Source: Pseudooceanicola atlanticus (GTDB lineage: Bacteria > Pseudomonadota > Alphaproteobacteria > Rhodobacterales > Rhodobacteraceae). From it: a stretch of 64,000 nt of DNA. Numbering within the stretch: the first letter of the stretch is position 1; each line of letters begins with the position of its first letter. The stretch covers positions 434,001 to 498,000 of the forward strand of contig NZ_AQQX01000003.1 in NCBI RefSeq assembly GCF_000768315.1, given 5' to 3'. Below are positions 8,578 through 17,363 of this stretch, piece after piece. The notes under the pieces are model-generated. The model was not told the DNA's origin. It saw only the letters and a program-made list of their open reading frames with translations, and searched no databases. A program made the translations under genes and the position numbers.

Positions 8578-8613
8578 GGCTTTTCCTCCGAGGTTTCAAC
8601 GGCTTTCTGCAGT

Positions 8614-8735
8614 GCGAAATAATTTCTTTACAATGCATACCAATGTATTGTGCATTTGTTTACAAAAAAATCCATTAGTTAAAGGGAGTTGTTGCGCGAT
8701 TTTCCTCGACCCTGCGATAAAGTCTTTGCACTAAT
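8614..8735. promoter_or_regulatory. AT-rich divergent promoter/operator region between the ScfR-type regulator and the ABC-acs operon
   Basis: This stretch is strikingly AT-rich. It has a direct repeat TTTACAA at 8627-8633 and 8659-8665, 32 bases apart (three helical turns), separated by an imperfect palindrome CAATGCATAC-CAATGTATTG at 8631-8650. AGTGCGAAA (8611-8619) and TTTGCACT are arranged as inverted copies near the two ends. RamB/PccR-type regulators use TTTGC-containing repeats, so these are candidate sites. The exact operator cannot be fixed by eye. Confidence 0.45.
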
Positions 8736-8792
8736 GTGCCGGCGGCGTGCTTGAGGAGGCGTGCCGCGACCAACACATTCGGGAGGAAACTC

Positions 8793-10139
8793 ATGACCAA
8801 GACGACCATGTCACGCCGTGGCGTGCTGAAGACCGGGGCTATTGCAGGTGCAGGGCTCGCGCTGCCGACCTACCTGTCCGCAGCCAGCCACGCCGGCTTC
8901 ACCAACGCCCCGCAAGGCGACACCGTGACCCTGGGCTTCAACGTGCCCCAGTCCGGCCCCTATGCAGACGAGGGCGCCGACGAGCTGCGCGCCTATGAAC
9001 TGGCCGTCGAGCACCTGAACGGTGAAGGCGATGGCGGCATGCTGAACACGTTCAGCTCCAAGGCGCTGGAAGGCAACGGCATCCTGGGCAAGAAGGTCGA
9101 ATACGTGACCGGCGACACCCAGACGAAGTCGGACGCCGCCCGCGCCTCTGCCAAGTCGATGATCGAAAAAGACGGCGCCGTGATGATCACCGGCGGTTCG
9201 TCCTCCGGCGTGGCGATCGCCGTGCAGGGCCTCTGCCAGGAAGCTGGCGTCATCTTCATGGCCGGCCTCACCCACTCCAACGACACCACCGGCAAGGACA
9301 AGAAGGCGAACGGTTTCCGTCACTTCTTCAACGGCTACATGTCCGGCGCGGCGCTCGCACCGGTGCTGGAAAGCCAGTACGGCTCCGACCGGAAGGCCTA
9401 TCACCTGACCGCGGACTACACCTGGGGCTGGACCCAGCAGGAATCGATCGCGGCCGCGACCGAGGCCCTGGGCTGGGAAACCGTGAACAACGTCCTGACG
9501 CCGCTGGCGCAGACCGACTTCTCGTCCTACATCGCCCCGGTCCTGAACTCCGGCGCCGACGTGCTGGTCCTGAACCACTACGGCGGCAACATGGTCAACT
9601 CCCTGACCAACGCTGTTCAGTTCGGCCTGCGCGAGAAGATGATCGACGGCAAGCAGTTCGAGATCGTCGTTCCGCTGTTCTCCCGCCTGATGGCCCGTGG
9701 TGCAGGTGAGAACATCAAGGGTATCCTTGGTTCCACCAACTGGCACTGGTCCCTGCAGGACGAAGGCTCCAAGGCGTTCGTGCAATCCTTCGGCACCAAG
9801 TACGGCTTCCCGCCGTCCCAGGCCGCGCATACCTGCTACGTGCAGACCCTGCTGTATGCAGACGCCGTGGCCCGTGCCGGGTCCTTCAACCCCTGCGCCG
9901 TCGTGGAAGCCCTGGAAGGCTTCGAATTCGACGGTCTGGGCAATGGCCCGACCCTGTACCGCGCCGAAGATCACCAGTGCTTCAAGGACGTTCTGGTTGT
10001 GCGCGGCAAGGAAAACCCGACCTCCGAATTCGACCTTCTCGAGGTCGTCGAGGTCACGCCGCGCGCGCAGGTCGAATATGCACCCGACCACCCGATGTTC
10101 GCCGGCGGCACCCTGGGCGAGTGCAACCCGGGCGCCTGA
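8793..10139 (+). CDS. ABC transporter substrate-binding protein, branched-chain/urea type (Tat-exported)
   Basis: This 448-residue periplasmic binding protein is of the Leu/Ile/Val-binding family (Peripla_BP_6). Its N-terminus has a twin-arginine signal (SRRGVLKTGAIAGAGLALP) cleaved after about residue 34. The fold region starts VTLGFNVPQSGPY, typical of the family. It is the first gene of an operon with two permeases, two ATPases and acetyl-CoA synthetase. I chose the ATG at 8793, with GGGAGGAAAC directly upstream, over an earlier in-frame ATG. Tat export suggests folding before export. The substrate is not shown by sequence; a short-chain acid or amide is suggested by acs and the ScfR-type regulator. 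Confidence 0.87.
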   Translation: MTKTTMSRRGVLKTGAIAGAGLALPTYLSAASHAGFTNAPQGDTVTLGFNVPQSGPYADEGADELRAYELAVEHLNGEGDGGMLNTFSSKALEGNGILGKKVEYVTGDTQTKSDAARASAKSMIEKDGAVMITGGSSSGVAIAVQGLCQEAGVIFMAGLTHSNDTTGKDKKANGFRHFFNGYMSGAALAPVLESQYGSDRKAYHLTADYTWGWTQQESIAAATEALGWETVNNVLTPLAQTDFSSYIAPVLNSGADVLVLNHYGGNMVNSLTNAVQFGLREKMIDGKQFEIVVPLFSRLMARGAGENIKGILGSTNWHWSLQDEGSKAFVQSFGTKYGFPPSQAAHTCYVQTLLYADAVARAGSFNPCAVVEALEGFEFDGLGNGPTLYRAEDHQCFKDVLVVRGKENPTSEFDLLEVVEVTPRAQVEYAPDHPMFAGGTLGECNPGA

Positions 10140-10150
10140 TCGGACAGATC

Positions 10151-10183
10151 GGGGCGCGCGCAGCCTGACGCGGCGCGCGCCCC
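10151..10183 (+). other. Strong hairpin behind the binding-protein gene
   Basis: An 11-base perfect GC stem (GGGGCGCGCGC with GCGCGCGCCCC) and an 11-base loop lie 12 bases after the binding-protein stop. No U-run follows. Such hairpins usually stabilise the binding-protein message and lower expression of the membrane components that follow. Confidence 0.6.
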
Positions 10184-10298
10184 ACCCCATCGACGGATGC
10201 GGACCTGACGCATCCCCACCCCCCGCAAGACGCGGCTTTCCCGGTAGGGTGCGTGGTTTTCCATGCACCATGCCATTGTGATTCCAAAGGACGGGACA

Positions 10299-11321
10299 AT
10301 GGACGCCATCATCCTGCAAATCCTAAACGGCCTCGACAAAGGGTCGGCCTATGCGCTGATCGCCCTTGGCCTGACGCTGATCTTCGGCACGCTGGGCGTT
10401 GTGAACTTCGCCCATGGCGCGCTGTTCATGATCGGCGCCTTCTGCTCGGTCACGCTGGCCAAGCTGCTGAACCTCAGCTTCGAGACCGTCGACCCGACGC
10501 AGAAGGACTTTCTGGGCAACCCCCTGAAAGTGAAGACCCCCTATATCGAAAGCTGGTTCGGCCCGGAGGTCGGCGCCACCATCATCGACTGGTCGGTCCC
10601 GCTGGCGATCCTTTTCGCGATCCCGATCATGCTGGTCGTCGGCTACGTGATGGAACGCGGGCTCATCAAGCATTTCTACAAGCGTCCCCATGCCGACCAG
10701 ATCCTGGTGACTTTCGGCCTGGCCATCGTCCTGCAGGAAATCATCAAGTTCTATTTCGGCGCCAACCCGATCCAGACCCCCGCCCCCGACGCCCTGTCCG
10801 GTGTCGCTTCGGTCGGTGGCGCGGTCGGGCTGAACATCGCCTACCCGATCTGGCGCCTGTGCTACATCGCCTTCTCGCTGCTGCTGATCGGCGGGGCCTT
10901 CGCCTTCCTGCAATTCACCACCTTCGGGATGGTCGTGCGGGCCGGCATGGCCGACCGCGAGACCGTGCAGCTGCTGGGCATCGACATCGACCGCCGCTTT
11001 ACCATCATGTTCGGCCTGGCCGCTGCGATCGCGGGCCTGGCGGGCGTGATGTACGGGCCGATCAACGCGCCGAACTACCACATGGGCATGGACTTCCTGG
11101 TGCTGTCCTTCGTGGTCGTGGTCGTCGGCGGCATGGGGTCCCTGCCCGGTGCTGTTCTCGCGGGCTTCCTGCTGGGCATCCTCGAGGCGTTCGCATCCAC
11201 CACCTGGGCGACCACCACGATCCCCGGCATCAACCAGATCATCATCTACCTCGTTGCAATCATTGTCCTGCTGACGCGTCCGCGCGGCCTGATGGGCAAA
11301 AAAGGCGTGATGGAGGACTAA
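10299..11321 (+). CDS. Branched-chain-type ABC transporter permease (LivH-like)
   Basis: This 340-residue membrane protein is of the LivH family, with GSAYALIALGLTLIFGTLG at the start and about eight hydrophobic segments. Compared with ordinary LivH (about 290-310 residues), it has an extra polar stretch after the second helix (about residues 58-95, containing DPTQKDFLGNPLK), probably periplasmic. The ATG at 10299 has AAAGGACGGG upstream; an in-frame ATG 36 bases earlier lacks such a site. It forms the translocation channel with the next permease. Confidence 0.88.
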   Translation: MDAIILQILNGLDKGSAYALIALGLTLIFGTLGVVNFAHGALFMIGAFCSVTLAKLLNLSFETVDPTQKDFLGNPLKVKTPYIESWFGPEVGATIIDWSVPLAILFAIPIMLVVGYVMERGLIKHFYKRPHADQILVTFGLAIVLQEIIKFYFGANPIQTPAPDALSGVASVGGAVGLNIAYPIWRLCYIAFSLLLIGGAFAFLQFTTFGMVVRAGMADRETVQLLGIDIDRRFTIMFGLAAAIAGLAGVMYGPINAPNYHMGMDFLVLSFVVVVVGGMGSLPGAVLAGFLLGILEAFASTTWATTTIPGINQIIIYLVAIIVLLTRPRGLMGKKGVMED

Positions 11322-11324
11322 TCA

Positions 11325-12527
11325 ATGTTTGGCCTTACCAAGAAAGACCTCAGCCTGCTCGGGATCGTCGCGATCCTGACGATGGCTGCCCCCTTCATCC
11401 TGAACCCGTTCCCGACGGAAAGCGCCATGGCGCAGTTCAACGCGGGCTACCCGGACCTGATGCAGAAGTTCGTGATCTTCGGCATCTTCGCCATCGGGTT
11501 CAACATCCTCTTCGGCCTGACCGGCTACCTGTCCTTCGGTCACGCCGCCTTCCTGGGCGTGGGGTCCTATTCCTGCGTGTGGATGTTCAAGCTGCTGGGC
11601 TACAACGTGCTGCCGGGCATCGCCCTGTCGATCGTCGTGTCGGGCCTCTTCGCCCTGCTGATCGGGGTGATCACGCTGCGCCGGTCGGGCATCTACTTCT
11701 CGATCCTGACGCTGGCCTTCGCGCAGATGTCCTTTGCCCTCGCCTATTCGGTCCTGTCGAACCCCAAGTTCAACCTGACCAACGGTGAGACCGGGCTTCA
11801 GGTCTATGCCGATGACCCGCAATGGTTCCACAGCGCCAACCTGCCCGACCTGCCGCACCTGTTCGGCCTGTCCATGCGCGCCACCCACCGGATGACGCTG
11901 GGCGGCTGGGAATTCCAGTTCAACGCGGGCTACTACATGTGCGCCATCATCATGCTCGTCTGCTTCTACCTCGCCATCCGCATCTTCCGGTCGCCCTTCG
12001 GCCTGATGCTGCGCGCGGTCAAATCGAACCAGCAGCGGATGAACTACACCGGCCTGAATTCGCGTCCCTACACCCTCGCAGCCTTCGTCATCTCGGGCAT
12101 GTATGCCGGGCTGGCCGGTGGCCTTCTGTCCGCGGTCGACCCGCTGGCGGGCGCCGAGCGGATGCAGTGGACCGCATCGGGCGAGGTCGTCCTGATGACC
12201 ATCCTCGGCGGTGCCGGCACCCTGATCGGTCCGGTTCTGGGCGCGGGTCTGATCAAGTATTTCGAGAACATCTTCTCGAAGATCAACGAAAGCGTCCTGC
12301 ACAGCTGGTTCGGGTTCCTGCCCGACGGGCTGGAGGATTTCGTGATCACCATCGTCTACCCCTTCGTGGGCAAGGGCTGGCACCTGACCCTCGGGCTGAT
12401 CTTCATGCTGGTCGTGATCTTCCTGCCCGGCGGCCTGATCGAAGGCGGTCAGCGCATCGGGCGCCTCTTCCGGGGCAAGAAAGCGTCGAAGGCCGGGAAA
12501 TCGGCCACGACCGAACCTGCTGAATAA
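11325..12527 (+). CDS. Branched-chain-type ABC transporter permease (LivM-like)
   Basis: This 400-residue inner-membrane protein is of the LivM family. [21 protein letters not shown] is the typical conserved loop near residue 58, and a second conserved part ([15 protein letters not shown]) precedes the last helices. Ordinary LivM is about 320-350 residues. The surplus is mainly a polar segment between the helices around residues 145-195, matching the extra loop in the partner permease. It begins three bases after livH ends. The C-terminus is basic and cytoplasmic. Confidence 0.87.
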   Translation: MFGLTKKDLSLLGIVAILTMAAPFILNPFPTESAMAQFNAGYPDLMQKFVIFGIFAIGFNILFGLTGYLSFGHAAFLGVGSYSCVWMFKLLGYNVLPGIALSIVVSGLFALLIGVITLRRSGIYFSILTLAFAQMSFALAYSVLSNPKFNLTNGETGLQVYADDPQWFHSANLPDLPHLFGLSMRATHRMTLGGWEFQFNAGYYMCAIIMLVCFYLAIRIFRSPFGLMLRAVKSNQQRMNYTGLNSRPYTLAAFVISGMYAGLAGGLLSAVDPLAGAERMQWTASGEVVLMTILGGAGTLIGPVLGAGLIKYFENIFSKINESVLHSWFGFLPDGLEDFVITIVYPFVGKGWHLTLGLIFMLVVIFLPGGLIEGGQRIGRLFRGKKASKAGKSATTEPAE

Positions 12528-12539
12528 GGAACCAGAGAG

Positions 12540-13301
12540 ATGGGAATCCTCGAAGTCAAAAACGTGAACAAGCGGTTCGGCGGTCTGCAGGCGCTTGGTG
12601 ACGTGAACCTGAGCGTGGCGGAAAACAGCTGCCACGCGATCATCGGGCCGAACGGCGCGGGCAAGTCCACCCTGCTGAACTGCCTGGTGGGCAAGCTGAT
12701 CCCGGATACCGGGTCGGTGATGTTCGACGGCCAGTCCGTGCTGGGGCGCAAACCCTACGAGATCAACCAGATGGGTATCTCGCGGGTGTTCCAGACGCCC
12801 GAGATCTTCGGCGACCTGACGGTGATGGAGAACATGATGATCGCCTGTTTCGCGCAGCGGGACGGTGCCTTCAAGATGCACGCCATCGGGTCGATGTGGA
12901 AGGAAAAGGACATCGTCGAAAAGGCGGAGCACATGCTGGAAAGCATGAACCTGGCCGAAAAGCGCGACATGCACACCGCGTCGATGTCGCGGGGTGACAA
13001 GCGCCGGATGGAGATCGCGATGTGCCTTTCGCAGGAGCCGCGGCTGCTGCTGCTGGACGAACCGACCGCCGGCATGGCGCGGGCCGACACCAACAACACG
13101 ATCGACCTGCTCAAGAAGATCAAGGAAGAGCGCGACATCACCATCGCGATCATCGAACACGACATGCATGTCGTGTTCTCCCTCGCCGAGCGGATCACGG
13201 TACTGGCCCAGGGCACGCCCCTGGTCGAGGACACGCCGGAGAAGATCAAGGGTCACCCGAAGGTGCGCGAAGCCTATCTTGGCGAAGCGCAGGTCGCGTA
13301 A
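12540..13301 (+). CDS. ABC transporter ATP-binding protein (LivG-like) with unusual signature motif
   Basis: This 253-residue ATPase has Walker A GPNGAGKST (near residue 38), Walker B LLLLDEPTAGM and the switch histidine in IIEHDM, all standard for LivG. The ABC signature is odd: where LivG-type proteins have LSYGQ or LSGGQ, this one reads MSRGDKRR. The gene is otherwise intact and tightly spaced in the operon. It pairs with the LivF-like ATPase, whose signature is normal, so one of the two composite ATP sites may be altered. The ATG follows AAGGAACCAGAGAG. Confidence 0.88.
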   Translation: MGILEVKNVNKRFGGLQALGDVNLSVAENSCHAIIGPNGAGKSTLLNCLVGKLIPDTGSVMFDGQSVLGRKPYEINQMGISRVFQTPEIFGDLTVMENMMIACFAQRDGAFKMHAIGSMWKEKDIVEKAEHMLESMNLAEKRDMHTASMSRGDKRRMEIAMCLSQEPRLLLLDEPTAGMARADTNNTIDLLKKIKEERDITIAIIEHDMHVVFSLAERITVLAQGTPLVEDTPEKIKGHPKVREAYLGEAQVA

Positions 13302-13313
13302 GGAGCCGAACTC

Positions 13314-14069
13314 ATGAACGTCAAACCCGACTTCTCGAAGGGCAAGAACTACGCCGAAACCGCTCCGGCCTTCCTGTCCGTGTGGAACATGGAAGCCTAT
13401 TACGGCGAAAGCTACATCGTGCAGAACATCAGCTTCAACGTGCACGAAGGCGAGATCCTGGCCCTGTTGGGCCGCAACGGCGCCGGCAAGACCTCGACCT
13501 TGCGGTCCATCGCGCGGATGGACAATCCGCAGGTGACGCACGGCGAGATCTGGCTCGATCACCAGCCGCTGCACAACATGTCCAGCCACCAGGCGGCGCA
13601 GGCCGGGATCGGCCTCGTCCCCGAGGATCGCTGCATCATCCCCGGCCTGACGGTCGAGGAAAACCTGCAGCTTGCGCAGATTGCACCGCCCATCGGCTGG
13701 TCGCTGGACCGTCTTTACGACCTGTTCCCGCGGCTGGGCGAGCGTCGCAAGCAGGAAGGCGTGACCCTGTCGGGCGGCGAACAGCAGATGCTGGCCATCG
13801 CCCGGGCGCTGGCGCGTGACATCAAGGTGCTGCTGCTGGACGAACCCTACGAGGGCCTGGCCCCTGTGATCGTCGACGAGATCGAAAAGACGCTCCGCAT
13901 CATCAAGGAGCAGGGCATCACTACGATCCTCGTCGAACAGAACGCCGTGCGGGCGCTGGAACTGGCCGACAGGTCGGTCATTCTGGACACTGGCTCCGTC
14001 GTGTTCGATGGTAGCGCCGAAGAGGTTCTGTCGAACGCCGATCTGCGGGCCGAATACCTGGCCATCTGA
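13314..14069 (+). CDS. ABC transporter ATP-binding protein (LivF-like)
   Basis: This 251-residue ATPase has Walker A GRNGAGKTS, the Q-loop region, an ordinary signature LSGGEQQ, Walker B LLLLDEPYEGLAP and the switch histidine position replaced by glutamine in LVEQN, as is normal for LivF. It has about 20 extra residues before the ATPase core. It starts 12 bases after the LivG-like gene with AAGGAG upstream. Together the two ATPases energise the LivHM-like channel. The acs gene follows after a 242-base gap. Confidence 0.88.
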   Translation: MNVKPDFSKGKNYAETAPAFLSVWNMEAYYGESYIVQNISFNVHEGEILALLGRNGAGKTSTLRSIARMDNPQVTHGEIWLDHQPLHNMSSHQAAQAGIGLVPEDRCIIPGLTVEENLQLAQIAPPIGWSLDRLYDLFPRLGERRKQEGVTLSGGEQQMLAIARALARDIKVLLLDEPYEGLAPVIVDEIEKTLRIIKEQGITTILVEQNAVRALELADRSVILDTGSVVFDGSAEEVLSNADLRAEYLAI

Positions 14070-14191
14070 TCCGGGATCGGCAGGGCCAAATGGACAGACA
14101 TGGCAGGCCTTTGTCCCTAGGACTTTGGTCTGCTGTGTGACCCGGAACTTCTGCTGTAGGAACAGCTTCGGTTCCATAGGCGCAATCCGCA

Positions 14192-14216
14192 GGCGTCCCT
14201 GGTGGGACTGGACGCC
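14192..14216 (+). other. Hairpin between the ABC operon and acs
   Basis: A seven-base stem (GGCGTCC with GGACGCC) with an 11-base loop lies about 95 bases before the acs start. No U-run follows. It may be a read-through attenuator between the transporter and acs. Nothing else is recognisable in this gap. Confidence 0.3.
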
Positions 14217-14311
14217 GATCGGAGCAATTGCCCTGGTTGAATGTCCCATCTCCGGCGACGGGTGCCGAGGAGCAACGCCCGTCCGCCTCGAAAAAGACTG
14301 AAGGAGCGATC

Positions 14312-16261
14312 ATGACCGATCAGACCTACCCGCCCGCCGCCGATATCGTGAAGAACGCACATATCGACATCGCCACCTACGAAAAGATGTACGAGGCCTC
14401 GGTCAGCGACCCGGACACGTTCTGGGGCGACGAAGCCCGCAAGCGGCTGGACTGGATCGAACCGTTCACCAAGGTGAAGGACACGAACTTCACTCTGGGC
14501 GAAGTGTCGATCAAGTGGTTCGAGGACGGTGTCCTGAACGTCGCGCATAACTGCATCGACCGCCACCTGGCGACCCGTGGCGACCAGACCGCGATCATCT
14601 TCGAACCCGATGATCCGGAAACGCCCGCCCAGCACATCACCTATAACGAGCTGCACGAGAAGGTCAGCCGCATGGCCAACGTGCTGCTGGCGCAGGGTGT
14701 GATGCGCGGCGACCGCGTCATCATCTACCTGCCGATGATCCCCGAAGCGGCCTATGCCATGCTGGCCTGCGCCCGGATCGGCGCGATCCATTCGGTCGTC
14801 TTCGCGGGCTTCAGCCCCGATGCGCTGGCCAACCGGATCAACGATTGCCAGGCCAAGGTGGTCATCACCGCCGACACCGCGCCCCGTGGCGGCAAGCGGA
14901 CCGCGCTGAAATCGAACACCGACGCGGCCCTGCTGCATTGTTCGGACAAGGTGCGCTGCCTGGTCGTGAAGCATACCGGCGACCAGACCACCTGGATCGA
15001 GGATCGCGACGTCGACGTGAAGGCGATGATGGAACAGGTCGCGCCCGATTGCCCCGTGCGGCCGATGAATGCCGAGGATCCGCTCTTCATCCTCTACACG
15101 TCCGGCTCCACCGGGAAACCGAAGGGAGTGGTGCATTCCTCGGGCGGGTACCTGCTTTATGCGTCGATCACGCAGGAGCTGACCTTCGATTACCATGACG
15201 GCGACGTCTTCTGGTGCGGCGCGGATGTCGGCTGGGTCACCGGCCACACCTATATCATCTACGGCCCGCTGGCGAACGGCGCGACCACGCTGATGTTCGA
15301 GGGTGTGCCGACTTATCCCGATGCGTCCCGCTTCTGGCAGGTGATCGACAAGCACAAGGTGAACCAGTTCTACACCGCCCCGACCGCGATCCGGGCGCTG
15401 ATGGGCGCCGGCACTTCCTTCGTCGAAGGGCATGACCTGTCGTCGCTGAAGGTGCTTGGCACCGTTGGCGAACCGATCAACCCCGAGGCCTGGAACTGGT
15501 ACAACGACAATATCGGCAAGGGCAAACTGCCCATCGTCGACACCTGGTGGCAGACCGAAACCGGCGGCCACATGATCACCCCCCTGCCCGGCGCGACCCC
15601 GACGAAGCCCGGTTCCGCCACCAAGCCCTTCTTTGGCGTGCAGCCCGTCGTGCTGGAACCGACCAGCGGCGAAGAAATCCACGAAACCAAGACCGAGGGC
15701 GTTCTGGCCATCAAGGACAGCTGGCCCGGCCAGATGCGCACGGTCTACGGCGATCACGAGCGGTTCGAGAAGACCTACTTCTCGGACTACAAGGGCTATT
15801 ACTTTGCCGGGGACGGCTGCCGCCGCGACGAGGACGGCTATTACTGGATCACTGGCCGGGTCGATGACGTCATCAACGTTTCGGGCCACCGTATGGGCAC
15901 GGCAGAGGTCGAATCTGCCCTCGTCGCGCATTCCAAGGTCGCCGAGGCCGCGGTTGTCGGCTACCCGCACGACGTGAAGGGCCAGGGCATCTATTGCTAC
16001 GTCACCCTGATGAATGGCGAAGAGCCCTCGGACGATCTGAAGAAGGAGCTGCGCAACTGGGTCCGCACCGAGATCGGCCCGATCGCGTCGCCCGACCTGA
16101 TCCAGTGGGCGCCCGGCCTGCCCAAGACCCGGTCCGGCAAGATCATGCGCCGCATCTTGCGCAAGATCGCCGAAAACGATTACGGCGCGCTTGGCGATAC
16201 TTCGACCCTGGCCGATCCGTCTGTGGTCGATGACCTGATCGAGAACCGGATGAACAAGTAA
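14312..16261 (+). CDS. acs: Acetyl-CoA synthetase
   Basis: This 649-residue ligase converts acetate, ATP and CoA to acetyl-CoA through an acetyl-adenylate. Features include the phosphate-binding loop [11 protein letters not shown], the acetate-pocket region WWQTETGGH and the C-terminal [11 protein letters not shown] motif. The lysine in that last motif (SGK) is the usual site of inhibitory acetylation. Length and motifs match true Acs rather than a propionyl-CoA ligase. The ATG at 14312 has AAGGAGCG upstream; the longer reading frame is rejected. Its place behind an ABC transporter, and near a ScfR-type regulator and a CrbS-like kinase, suggests a coordinated route for short-chain acid use. 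Confidence 0.95.
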   Translation: MTDQTYPPAADIVKNAHIDIATYEKMYEASVSDPDTFWGDEARKRLDWIEPFTKVKDTNFTLGEVSIKWFEDGVLNVAHNCIDRHLATRGDQTAIIFEPDDPETPAQHITYNELHEKVSRMANVLLAQGVMRGDRVIIYLPMIPEAAYAMLACARIGAIHSVVFAGFSPDALANRINDCQAKVVITADTAPRGGKRTALKSNTDAALLHCSDKVRCLVVKHTGDQTTWIEDRDVDVKAMMEQVAPDCPVRPMNAEDPLFILYTSGSTGKPKGVVHSSGGYLLYASITQELTFDYHDGDVFWCGADVGWVTGHTYIIYGPLANGATTLMFEGVPTYPDASRFWQVIDKHKVNQFYTAPTAIRALMGAGTSFVEGHDLSSLKVLGTVGEPINPEAWNWYNDNIGKGKLPIVDTWWQTETGGHMITPLPGATPTKPGSATKPFFGVQPVVLEPTSGEEIHETKTEGVLAIKDSWPGQMRTVYGDHERFEKTYFSDYKGYYFAGDGCRRDEDGYYWITGRVDDVINVSGHRMGTAEVESALVAHSKVAEAAVVGYPHDVKGQGIYCYVTLMNGEEPSDDLKKELRNWVRTEIGPIASPDLIQWAPGLPKTRSGKIMRRILRKIAENDYGALGDTSTLADPSVVDDLIENRMNK

Positions 16262-16287
16262 ACCGGTTCGACTTTTCGAATTGATCA

Positions 16288-16320
16288 GGCCGGGGCGTTC
16301 GCGTCCCGGCCTTTTCGTTT
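16288..16320 (+). terminator. Intrinsic terminator after acs
   Basis: A seven-base stem GGCCGGG/CCCGGCC with a ten-base loop that can pair further is followed by TTTTCGTTT. It lies 27 bases behind the acs stop. Confidence 0.75.
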
Positions 16321-16468
16321 GCGTCGAGGCCGCGGGGGTCGGCCATCGGCGGATTCGTGCACGACGTCGCGTCGGTCGACACAATGATGGGAACTGATCC
16401 GCGTCAGCGCCGTTTTCTCACCAATCGCACTCGCGAAGCAAACGCACTAGCGAAAAGGAGAAGTTCTG

Positions 16469-17185
16469 ATGAAACCGCTGAAAACGACCCTTTATTCGAC
16501 CGCAGCCATCCTTGCCCTGATTTCCGGCCCGGTGATGGCCCAGGACACGTCCGTGTCGGGCGATGTGTCCGGTTCCGCCGAAGTTGGCGTGGAATCCGGG
16601 GACGCCGTGTCCAACACTGCAGATGCAGTTGAAAACACTGGCGAAGAGATCGCAGATACCGCAGGCGACGCCGCCGACGCCGTGGAAGAAACCGCAGAAG
16701 ACACGGCCCAGGCCGCTGAAGATGCTGCCGAAGACACTGCGCAGGCCGCAGAGAACACCGCTGAAGAGGCCGGCGACGCCGTGGCCGACACTGCCGAAGA
16801 CATGACGCCGGACGCCAATGCGGAAGCCGAAGCCGAGATGACCGCCGAGTCGGACATGTCGACCGATGGCGGCGAGATGGGCGCTGAAACCCAGGCCGGT
16901 GCTCTGGTTGGCATGAACGTCGCAAGCTCTGCCGGTGAAGATATCGGCGAGATCGACCGCATCGTCGACATCAACGGCGAAACCATGGCCGTGATCGGCG
17001 TGGGCGGTTTCCTTGGTCTTGGCGAACATGACGTCGCCCTGCCCGTGACCGAGCTGATGTATGACGGAAACACCATCACTGCCATGGGTTACACCCAGGA
17101 GCAGCTGAAGAGCATGGCCGAATACAACGCCGAGCTGGCGACCGAGGTCGACAGCGAAGCCACCGTTTCGCTGGGCCGTTCGTAA
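16469..17185 (+). CDS. Secreted PRC-barrel protein with alanine/glutamate-rich repeat region
   Basis: This 238-residue protein has a signal peptide (cleavage near VMAQD, residue 24). A low-complexity acidic region (about 25-125) is made of repeats such as EDTAQAAEDAAEDTAQAAENT, cut here to part of the run. A C-terminal PRC-barrel-like domain follows (about 140-210, GMNVASSAGEDIGEIDRIVD). The repeat region resembles LEA-like helices known from stress proteins. It is exported to the periplasm or surface and stands alone between two terminators. A role in envelope stress is possible but not shown. Confidence 0.7.
   Translation: MKPLKTTLYSTAAILALISGPVMAQDTSVSGDVSGSAEVGVESGDAVSNTADAVENTGEEIADTAGDAADAVEETAEDTAQAAEDAAEDTAQAAENTAEEAGDAVADTAEDMTPDANAEAEAEMTAESDMSTDGGEMGAETQAGALVGMNVASSAGEDIGEIDRIVDINGETMAVIGVGGFLGLGEHDVALPVTELMYDGNTITAMGYTQEQLKSMAEYNAELATEVDSEATVSLGRS
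16680..16770 (+). repeat. Internal coding repeat (E-D-T-A-Q-A-A units)
   Basis: Three to four near-copies of a unit encoding about ten residues (E-D/N-T-A-Q/E-A-A-E-D/N-A) follow each other inside the PRC-barrel protein gene. They are coding repeats of low complexity. Confidence 0.6.
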
Positions 17186-17216
17186 CGCCATCCGGCGGGC
17201 TTGAACGCCGCTTTCG

Positions 17217-17243
17217 GGCCGTCCCTTCGGGGGCGGCCTTTTT
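17217..17243 (+). terminator. Intrinsic terminator after the PRC-barrel gene
   Basis: The stem GGCCGTCCC/GGGGGCGGCC (with one wobble pair) and a short TTC loop are followed by TTTTT. It lies 32 bases downstream of the stop codon. Confidence 0.75.
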
Positions 17244-17363
17244 CCTGCATCGCCAAGGTTGCACGGGACCGCTTTTCACCCCGCCTTGCATCGCCTATAA
17301 GCGGGCCAGTTTACGGAAGCGACCGGCGCGCTTGCGCCTCTTGAAACCTCTGGCGAGGAATGC

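Noticed and set aside
11322-14249. Minus-strand open frame of 975 codons opposite the ABC genes
   Set aside because: The plus strand encodes clear LivM, LivG and LivF proteins with ribosome sites; the antisense frame has no family features.
14117-16384. Minus-strand open frame of 755 codons opposite acs
   Set aside because: acs on the plus strand has all its motifs; the antisense product is low-complexity and has no start signal.
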